From DASUMP01 sp036277635 (GTDB lineage Bacteria; Actinomycetota; Acidimicrobiia; IMCC26256; PALSA-610): a stretch of 10,170 nt of DNA. Below, one piece after another: positions 6,224 through 10,170 of this stretch. Each line of letters begins with the position of its first letter. Within the stretch, counting starts at the first letter, position 1. The DNA is taken from assembly GCA_036277635.1 (NCBI GenBank), contig DASUMP010000163.1, forward strand, positions 1 to 10,170, written 5' to 3'. The translations under genes and the position numbers were made by a program. The notes under the pieces were generated by a model. The model was not told where the DNA came from. It saw only the letters and a program-made list of their open reading frames with translations, and did not search any database.

Positions 6224-6271
6224 CGGTTGGAGCGATTCACCACACCGCACGTGGGTGTACTGCACCAACGG
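6224..6271 (+). terminator. Imperfect hairpin after the PIN/TRAM gene, related to the radA hairpin
   Basis: Positions 6224-6233 can pair with 6262-6271 at 8 of 10 positions. The right arm is part of the first 17-bp repeat copy. An inner stem pairs 6242-6246 with 6254-6258 around a 7-nt loop. The two-stem layout resembles the hairpin at 2398-2447, but the left arm is degraded. It begins 18 bases after the stop codon, so a terminator role is possible. Confidence 0.4.
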
Positions 6272-6273
6272 TG
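6257..6273 (+). repeat. Direct repeat copy 1 upstream of ispD
   Basis: GTACTGCACCAACGGTG is identical to copy 2 at 6286-6302, with a 29-base period. It contains the same 13-base core as the radA-disA gap. Confidence 0.85.
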
Positions 6274-6285
6274 CGTGGTCGTGGA

Positions 6286-6302
6286 GTACTGCACCAACGG
6301 TG
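6286..6302 (+). repeat. Direct repeat copy 2 upstream of ispD
   Basis: GTACTGCACCAACGGTG is an exact second copy. The 12 bases between the copies are unrelated to the unit. A G-rich run (6302-6319) follows, then a truncated third copy. Confidence 0.85.
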
Positions 6303-6318
6303 GGGGGTGGGGGCGGGG

Positions 6319-6333
6319 GATACTGCACGGGTG
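6319..6333 (+). promoter_or_regulatory. ispD -10 box and start inside a truncated third repeat copy
   Basis: GATACT (6319-6324) matches TATAAT at A2, T3, A4 and T6 and ends 6 nt before GTG 6331, as in a leaderless transcript. TACTGCAC (6321-6328) is the first half of the 17-bp repeat. GGGTG (6329-6333) resembles its CGGTG end, as if three bases (CAA) were lost and one changed. No Shine-Dalgarno sequence is visible. Confidence 0.5.
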
Positions 6334-6963
6334 AGCGTCTGGGCGATCGTCGTGGCGGCGGGGGCGGGCGCGCGCTACGGGGGTGCGAAGCAATTCGAGC
6401 GCCTGGGTGCCTCGACGGTGCTCGACCGTTCGGTGGCCACGGCGTGCGCGGCGTGCGACGGGGTGGTGGTGGTGCTGGCGGCGGGAGCCGCGTGGACACC
6501 GCCGGCGGGGGTCGCGTGCGTGCCGGGGGGCGCGACGCGCTCCGACTCGGTGCGCGCCGGGCTCGCGGCGGTTCCCGACGACGCCGACGTCGTGGTCGTG
6601 CACGACGCGGCCCGGCCGCTGGCGTCGGAAGCGTTGTTCCGCGCGACGATCGCCGCGGTACGCGACGGCGCCGACGGCGCGGTCCCGGGGGTCGCCGTCG
6701 CCGACACCGTGAAGCGGGTCGAGCGCGACGTGGTGGTCGAGACGGTGCCGCGCGACGCGCTCGTCGCGGTGCAGACGCCGCAGGCGTTCTCCGCCGAGCG
6801 GTTGCGCGCCGCGCACGCGAGCGGCGGTGTCGACACCGACGACGCCGCGCTGATCGAAGCACTCGGTGGGCGCGTCGTCGTCGTGCCGGGGGAGCGGGCC
6901 AACATCAAGATCACGACCGCCGACGACCTGCGGGTGGTGCGCGCGTTGGGAGACGACACATGA
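6331..6963 (+). CDS. ispD: 2-C-methyl-D-erythritol 4-phosphate cytidylyltransferase
   Basis: The 210-residue enzyme carries the complete IspD motif set: AAGAGARYGGAKQF (9-22) with nucleotide-binding Arg15 and Lys20, VHDAARP (90-96), ADTVKRV (124-130), VQTPQAF (147-153), DTDDA (168-172) and NIKITTADDL (191-200). It transfers CMP from CTP to methylerythritol 4-phosphate, the third step of the MEP isoprenoid pathway, in the cytoplasm. Length is slightly below the usual 220-240 residues but no motif is missing. GTG 6331 is chosen because it puts the WAIVVAAG strand at the N-terminus and sits 6 nt after a -10-like box. Longer in-frame starts run through the repeat region. The stop overlaps the ispF start by 4 bases (ATGA), so the two are translationally coupled. 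Confidence 0.95.
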   Translation: MSVWAIVVAAGAGARYGGAKQFERLGASTVLDRSVATACAACDGVVVVLAAGAAWTPPAGVACVPGGATRSDSVRAGLAAVPDDADVVVVHDAARPLASEALFRATIAAVRDGADGAVPGVAVADTVKRVERDVVVETVPRDALVAVQTPQAFSAERLRAAHASGGVDTDDAALIEALGGRVVVVPGERANIKITTADDLRVVRALGDDT

Positions 6964-7451
6964 GGATCCGCGTCGGGCTCGGCTTCGACGTCCACCCGTT
7001 CGCCACCGACGGCGAGCTCGTGCTCGGCGGGGTCCGCCTCGAGGGACCCGCGCTCGCCGGCCACAGCGACGGCGACGCGGTCGCGCACGCGGTCGCCGAC
7101 GCCGTGCTCTCCGCCGCGGGTCTCCCCGACCTCGGCACGCTGTTCCCGGCCTCCGACGAGCAGTGGCGCGGCGCCGACAGCATCGCGTTGCTCCACGACG
7201 TCGCGGAACGCGTGCGCGGCGAGCGGTGGTGGGTGGTCAACGTCGACGTGGTGATCGCGGCGGAGCGGCCGCACCTCGCCGAGCACGTGCGAGCGATGGC
7301 GGCGAACGTCGCCGAGGCGCTCGTGCCCGCGAAGGAGCCGCTCGGCGGTGGGGTCGCGGTCTCGGTGAAGCCCAAGCGCGGCGAGGGGCTCGGCGCGATC
7401 GGGCGCGCCGAAGGGATCGCGGTGTGGGCGGTCGCCCTGCTCGGCAGCTGA
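6960..7451 (+). CDS. ispF: 2-C-methyl-D-erythritol 2,4-cyclodiphosphate synthase
   Basis: The 163-residue protein is full length for IspF. Metal ligands are in place: Asp10 and His12 (GFDVHPF) and His43. The HSDGD loop (35-39) and DLGTLFP (57-63) are also present. IspF cyclises CDP-methylerythritol 2-phosphate to the cyclodiphosphate with loss of CMP, working as a trimer with active sites between subunits. The cytidine-side motif, usually KATTTE followed by LG-x-x-GR-x-EGI, reads KPKRGE-GLGAIGRAEGI (137-153). The Thr pair is gone, while Lys137 and Glu142 remain. ATG 6960 has GGGAG (6948-6952) 7 nt upstream and overlaps the ispD stop, so this is a clear coupled operon. cysS follows after 49 bases. 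Confidence 0.95.
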   Translation: MRIRVGLGFDVHPFATDGELVLGGVRLEGPALAGHSDGDAVAHAVADAVLSAAGLPDLGTLFPASDEQWRGADSIALLHDVAERVRGERWWVVNVDVVIAAERPHLAEHVRAMAANVAEALVPAKEPLGGGVAVSVKPKRGEGLGAIGRAEGIAVWAVALLGS

Positions 7452-7471
7452 TCCGAATCCCGGCCGGGCGG

Positions 7472-7497
7472 CGCGGAGGTGGGCAGTAGCCTCCGCG
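7472..7497 (+). terminator. Hairpin between ispF and cysS that overlaps the cysS -10 box
   Basis: Positions 7472-7479 and 7490-7497 form a perfect 8-bp stem with a 10-nt loop. The right arm includes part of TAGCCT, the candidate cysS -10 box. It could end ispDF transcription or be an operator-like inverted repeat; the sequence does not decide between these. Confidence 0.45.
7487..7492 (+). promoter_or_regulatory. Candidate -10 box for cysS
   Basis: TAGCCT fits TANNNT and ends 8 nt before GTG 7501, giving a leader of at most about 2 nt. There is no Shine-Dalgarno sequence within reach of the start, which supports leaderless translation. Confidence 0.5.
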
Positions 7498-7500
7498 GTC

Positions 7501-8883
7501 GTGCTGCGCCTCTACGACACCGCCGCGCGCGCCGAGCGCGAGCTCGTGCCGCGCGATCCCGGCCGCGTGTCGATGTACGTGTGCGGGCCCACGCCCTACG
7601 ACGTCCCCCACCTCGGCCACGGTCGCACCGCGGTCGTGTTCGATGTGCTGCGCCGCTACTTGGAGTGGCGCGGCCTCGACGTGCGCTTCGTGAGCAACGT
7701 CACCGACGTGGAAGACCGCATCATCGCCCGCGCCGCGGAGCGGGGCACCACCGAAGCCGACCTGTCGGCCAAGTACGAGCGCGTCTACTGGGACGAGCTG
7801 GCGCGCATCGGCGTGCGCGCGCCCGATGCGATCCCGCACGCGACCGAGTACATCGACGGCATGCAGCAGCTCATCGCCGAGCTCATCGAGCGGGGCGCGG
7901 CCTACGTGATCGAGGGCTCCGGCGTGTACTTCGCGGTCGAGTCGTACCCCGGCTACGGCGACCTGTCGCACCGCGACGTCGCCGATCTCGTCGAAGGCGC
8001 GGGCGCGCGCGTGGAAGTCGACGAACGCAAGCGCAGCCCGGTCGACTTCGCGCTCTGGAAGGCGGCGAAGCCGGGTGAGCCCACCTGGGACTCGCCGTGG
8101 GGCCCCGGCCGACCGGGGTGGCACATCGAGTGCTCGGCGATGTCGCTCGACCTGCTCGGCGAAGGCTTCGACCTGCACGGCGGCGGCGACGACCTCGTGT
8201 TCCCGCACCACGAGAACGAGCGCGCGCAGGCCGAGGCCGCGGGGCACTCGTTCGCGCGGCACTGGGTGCACTCGGGCATGGTCAACGTGTCGGGCGAGAA
8301 GATGAGCAAGTCGCTCGGCAACTTCACCACCCTCGCCGACGCGCTCGACTCCTACGGCGCCCGCACGTTCCGGATGCTCGCGGTGCAGACGCACTACCGC
8401 CGTCAGATGGAGGTCGGCGACGCCGAGCTCCATCAGGCGCGCGCGGCGGTGGAGCGGCTCGACGCGTTCGTGCGGCGGGCGCAGGCCGCCGGGCTCACGT
8501 GGACCGCCGCCGACGTCGATGACGCGCGGCGCAGCGAGCTGGTCGAGGCGATGGACGCCGACCTCGACACGCCCGAGGCCCTGGCCCGGGTCTTCACGAT
8601 GGTGCGCGACGCCAACGCCCAGCTCGACGCGGGTCAGGTCGACGGCGTGCTCGGGATCGTCGCCACGGTCGACGACTTCGTGGAGCGCGTGCTCGGCGTC
8701 CCGCTCGAACCGTCGGTCGCGGTCCCGGCCGACGTCGAGCAGCTGCTCCAGCAGCGCACCGCGGCGCGAAATGCGAAGGACTGGTCCGAGGCCGACCGGT
8801 TGCGGGACGAGATCGAGGGACGCGGATGGCGGATCGAAGACAGTCCTCAGGGTCCCGTGCTCGTCCCGATCGCGACCGAGTAG
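7501..8883 (+). CDS. cysS: Cysteinyl-tRNA synthetase
   Basis: The 460-residue class I synthetase has HLGH (37-40, the HIGH motif) and KMSKS (267-271). The zinc ligands that select cysteine are Cys28 (YVCGPT), Cys211 (IECSAMS), His236 and Glu240 (FPHHENE). A DALR-type helical anticodon-side region follows and ends in KDWSEADRLRDEIEGRGW. The enzyme charges tRNA-Cys with cysteine in the cytoplasm. The length and the full C-terminal region argue against MshC, the shorter mycothiol-pathway relative. GTG 7501 gives the standard MLRLYDT start and follows a TANNNT box. The last 58 bases of the gene overlap the start of rlmB, suggesting co-translation. The same cysS-rlmB order follows ispDF in Mycobacterium and, with extra genes, in Bacillus. 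Confidence 0.97.
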   Translation: MLRLYDTAARAERELVPRDPGRVSMYVCGPTPYDVPHLGHGRTAVVFDVLRRYLEWRGLDVRFVSNVTDVEDRIIARAAERGTTEADLSAKYERVYWDELARIGVRAPDAIPHATEYIDGMQQLIAELIERGAAYVIEGSGVYFAVESYPGYGDLSHRDVADLVEGAGARVEVDERKRSPVDFALWKAAKPGEPTWDSPWGPGRPGWHIECSAMSLDLLGEGFDLHGGGDDLVFPHHENERAQAEAAGHSFARHWVHSGMVNVSGEKMSKSLGNFTTLADALDSYGARTFRMLAVQTHYRRQMEVGDAELHQARAAVERLDAFVRRAQAAGLTWTAADVDDARRSELVEAMDADLDTPEALARVFTMVRDANAQLDAGQVDGVLGIVATVDDFVERVLGVPLEPSVAVPADVEQLLQQRTAARNAKDWSEADRLRDEIEGRGWRIEDSPQGPVLVPIATE

Positions 8884-9650
8884 GCGACCGCAGGAACCGC
8901 CCGCCGCGCGACGACCTCGGCGGCGAGCAGGTCGAGGGGCGGCGCGCGGTGCTGGAGCTGCTGCGCGCCGGACGGCGGCGGGTGCGCACCGTCTACGTGT
9001 CACGTGCGGCCGAGCGTGACGAGTCGCTCGACGCGATCGTCGAGCTCGCGGGCGCGGCCGCGAAGGTGGTGCCGCCGGAACGGCTCGCGGCGATCGCGCG
9101 CAGCGAGGTGCACCAGGGTGTGGTCGCGCTCACGACGCCGCTGCGACCGGCTGATCTCGACGCGCTGTTCGACGCGCCCGACGCGTTCCTCGTCGCGCTC
9201 GACGGCGTGACCGATCCCCGCAACCTCGGCGCGGTGCTGCGCGTCGCCGACACCGCGGGCGCGACCGGCGTGATCGTGCCCCGGCAACGCAGCGCGCGGG
9301 TCACGCCCGCGGTCGCGAAGGCGGCGGCGGGGGCGATCGAGCACGTGCCGATCGCGCTCGTGAGCGGCCTGCCCAGCGCGCTCGACCGCGCCGCGCGCGC
9401 GGGCGTGTGGACGGTCGGGCTCGACGAAGACGGCGATCGCTCCGTCTACGAGCTCGAGGTCGCGACCGAGCGGGTGGTCATGGTGTTCGGCGCCGAAGGG
9501 CGCGGCCTCGCTCGGCTCACGCGCGAACGCTGCGAGGTGCTGGCCCGCATCCCGATGCGGGGCCACGTCGAGTCGCTCAACGTGGCGGCGGCCGCGGCGA
9601 TCGCGTGTCACGAAGTGGCGCGCCGGCGCGCCGCGAGCACCGACGCGTGA
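8826..9650 (+). CDS. rlmB: 23S rRNA (guanosine-2'-O)-methyltransferase, RlmB/TrmH (SpoU) family
   Basis: The 274-residue protein starts with a basic, probably disordered extension (residues 1-31, many Arg and Asp). A SpoU substrate-binding domain (VEGRRAVLELL onward, about 36-110) and a trefoil-knot SPOUT methyltransferase domain (about 120-270) follow. Motif 1 is DGVTDPRNLGAVLR (126-139) with Asn133 and Arg139, motif 2 is VMVFGAEGRGLARLT (218-232) with Glu224, and motif 3 is ESLNVAAAAAI (249-259). It transfers a methyl group from S-adenosylmethionine to a ribose 2'-OH. By similarity the target is a guanosine of 23S rRNA, although family members that act on tRNA cannot be ruled out. ATG 8826 lies inside cysS but has GAGGG (8815-8819) 6 nt upstream. 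No later ATG or GTG keeps the substrate-binding domain. Confidence 0.93.
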   Translation: MADRRQSSGSRARPDRDRVGDRRNRPPRDDLGGEQVEGRRAVLELLRAGRRRVRTVYVSRAAERDESLDAIVELAGAAAKVVPPERLAAIARSEVHQGVVALTTPLRPADLDALFDAPDAFLVALDGVTDPRNLGAVLRVADTAGATGVIVPRQRSARVTPAVAKAAAGAIEHVPIALVSGLPSALDRAARAGVWTVGLDEDGDRSVYELEVATERVVMVFGAEGRGLARLTRERCEVLARIPMRGHVESLNVAAAAAIACHEVARRRAASTDA

Positions 9651-9669
9651 AGGCGAGGAGCGCGCGCCG

Positions 9670-9675
9670 TATCGT
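9670..9675 (+). promoter_or_regulatory. -10 box for tRNA-Thr
   Basis: TATCGT fits TANNNT and would start transcription near 9682, about 3 nt before the mature 5' end. GTGAAG (9647-9652), overlapping the rlmB stop, is 17 nt upstream and is a poor -35 match. Confidence 0.5.
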
Positions 9676-9684
9676 TGGCTGCTC

Positions 9685-9761
9685 GCCCGAGTAGCTCAGT
9701 TGGCCAGAGCAGCCGCCTTGTAAGCGGCAGGTCGTCGGTTCGAAGCCGACCTCGGGCTCCA
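9685..9761 (+). tRNA. tRNA-Thr, anticodon TGT, CCA encoded
   Basis: A complete 77-nt cloverleaf folds by hand. The acceptor stem is GCCCGAG with CTCGGGC (7 perfect pairs). The D arm is GCTC/GAGC with a 9-nt loop, and the anticodon stem GCCGC/GCGGC has loop CTTGTAA, so the anticodon is TGT (threonine, ACA). The variable loop is AGGTC, and the T arm GTCGG/CCGAC has loop TTCGAAG. Discriminator T and CCA (9759-9761) are encoded. It reads threonine codon ACA and perhaps other ACN codons by wobble. It lies 34 bases after rlmB. Confidence 0.97.
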
Positions 9762-9767
9762 CACCTG

Positions 9768-9785
9768 CGATCGTGCGCGCGATCG
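9768..9785 (+). terminator. Short inverted repeat after tRNA-Thr
   Basis: CGATCG at 9768-9773 pairs with CGATCG at 9780-9785 around a 6-nt loop. It begins 6 bases after the CCA end. The stem is short and no T-run follows, so terminator function is only possible. Confidence 0.3.
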
Positions 9786-9792
9786 GAAATGC

Positions 9793-9821
9793 TTGTATTC
9801 CGCGCGCGTCGCGGCCACGAT
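9793..9821 (+). promoter_or_regulatory. Weak promoter candidate for the DUF3263 gene
   Basis: TTGTAT (9793-9798) and CACGAT (9816-9821) are separated by 17 nt. The -10 matches only A2, A5 and T6. The start ATG 9831 lies 9 nt after it and lacks a Shine-Dalgarno sequence. Confidence 0.3.
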
Positions 9822-9830
9822 GGCGCCCCG

Positions 9831-10085
9831 ATGGAGCTGACACCACGCGAGCGCGCCGTTCTCGACTTCGAACGGGGATGGTGGCGACTGCCGGGCCCGA
9901 AGGAATCGGCGATCCGCGCTCGCTTCGCGATGTCGCCCACGAGCTACTACCGCCTCGTCGGCGAGCTGCTCGACCGCACCGACGCGTTCGTCTACGACCC
10001 GCTGACCGTGGCTCGGCTGCGCCGCCGCCGCGACGAGCGCCGGCGTGTACGCGACGAAGCCCGCGCCGATCCCGCCTCCACCTGA
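9831..10085 (+). CDS. DUF3263 protein, small putative helix-turn-helix protein
   Basis: The 84-residue protein begins MELTPRERAVLDFER and matches the DUF3263 family of Actinomycetota. Family blocks are PGPKESAIRARFAMSPTSYY (21-40), which reads as a helix-turn-helix, and YDPLTVARLRRRRDERRR (55-72), a basic helix. It may bind DNA or RNA; no function is established. In M. tuberculosis I recall a family member just upstream of a LytR-C-terminal-domain gene (Rv0430-Rv0431), so the following gene could be of that kind, but the window shows too little of it. ATG 9831 is chosen because the family usually starts close to the LTPRERA block. The in-frame ATG 9789 would add 14 residues. Confidence 0.8.
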   Translation: MELTPRERAVLDFERGWWRLPGPKESAIRARFAMSPTSYYRLVGELLDRTDAFVYDPLTVARLRRRRDERRRVRDEARADPAST

Positions 10086-10118
10086 GCGCCGCACTCTCGG
10101 GGCCGGAGCCCAGGTCAG

Positions 10119-10134
10119 CGGCCGGTTCCGGCCG
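10119..10134 (+). terminator. Hairpin after the DUF3263 gene
   Basis: Positions 10119-10124 pair with 10129-10134 (6 bp) around the loop GTTC. It sits 33 bases after the stop and ends 19 bases before the next -10 box. No T-run follows. Confidence 0.4.
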
Positions 10135-10152
10135 TCGCGCCCACCGACGCGA

Positions 10153-10158
10153 CAGAAT
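10153..10158 (+). promoter_or_regulatory. Candidate -10 box for the gene starting at 10165
   Basis: CAGAAT matches TATAAT at A2, A4, A5 and T6 and ends exactly 6 nt before ATG 10165. This is the same leaderless spacing as radA and ispD. Confidence 0.45.
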
Positions 10159-10164
10159 GCAGCC

Positions 10165-10170
10165 ATGAGC
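10165..10170 (+). CDS. First two codons of a gene continuing beyond the window
   Basis: ATG AGC (Met-Ser) follows a -10-like box by 6 nt and a hairpin after the previous gene. Only two codons are visible, so the product cannot be named. The start is inferred from promoter spacing alone. Confidence 0.4.

Noticed and set aside
6257..6302. A CRISPR array
   Set aside because: There are only two exact 17-bp copies with a 12-bp gap and no cas genes. Units and spacers are too short.
7478..7490. GCAGTAG near cysS as a further copy of the intergenic repeat
   Set aside because: Only 7 bases (GCAGTAG) match the inverted copy at 2407-2413, and the flanks do not extend; this is expected by chance.
7501..8883. 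MshC (mycothiol ligase) instead of CysS
   Set aside because: Length 460, a full C-terminal helical region and its place before rlmB fit CysS; MshC is shorter.
7237..9003. A 588-codon minus-strand open frame opposite cysS
   Set aside because: Same cause: third-position GC keeps the opposite frame open. The product shows no family motifs.

Overview
The window is very GC-rich (roughly 70 %) and densely coded. It reads as chromosomal housekeeping DNA of a high-GC actinobacterium, most likely of the Acidimicrobiia or a related deep lineage. That placement is inferred from a DUF3263 gene, an LppM-type lipoprotein, a Crp close to the mycobacterial type, G/C-ending codons, GTG starts, and several genes whose start codon follows a -10-like hexamer directly (leaderless pattern). 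No mobile element, CRISPR array, phage or toxin-antitoxin signature is visible.

Layout: the 3' end of clpC (1-147) ends at a GC-rich hairpin. Then come an LppM-like membrane lipoprotein (229-1008), radA (1061-2413), disA (GTG start at 2561, to 3631) and a dienelactone-hydrolase-family gene (3658-4392). A Crp/Fnr regulator lies on the minus strand (5052-4402), convergent with the hydrolase across one shared hairpin. A YacL-like PIN/TRAM membrane protein (5166-6206) is divergent from it. Next are ispD (6331-6963), ispF (6960-7451), cysS (7501-8883), rlmB (8826-9650), tRNA-Thr(TGT) (9685-9761), a DUF3263 gene (9831-10085) and the first two codons of another gene (10165).

The backbone clpC-radA-disA-yacL-ispD-ispF-cysS-rlmB is an old bacterial gene order known from Bacillus and partly kept in Mycobacterium. 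Its genes join protein quality control (ClpC), recombination and DNA-integrity signalling (RadA; DisA makes c-di-AMP), isoprenoid precursor synthesis by the MEP pathway (IspD, IspF), cysteine charging (CysS) and 23S rRNA methylation (RlmB). The hydrolase and crp genes are the visible insertions into that order.

The most interesting structure outside genes is a short repeat family with core ACTGCACCAACGG. An inverted pair forms a long hairpin over the radA stop codon. Two 17-bp direct copies plus a truncated third copy precede ispD, and the truncated copy contains the apparent ispD -10 box. I saw no evidence of a new multi-gene system; the notable points are regulatory and sequence-variant details.
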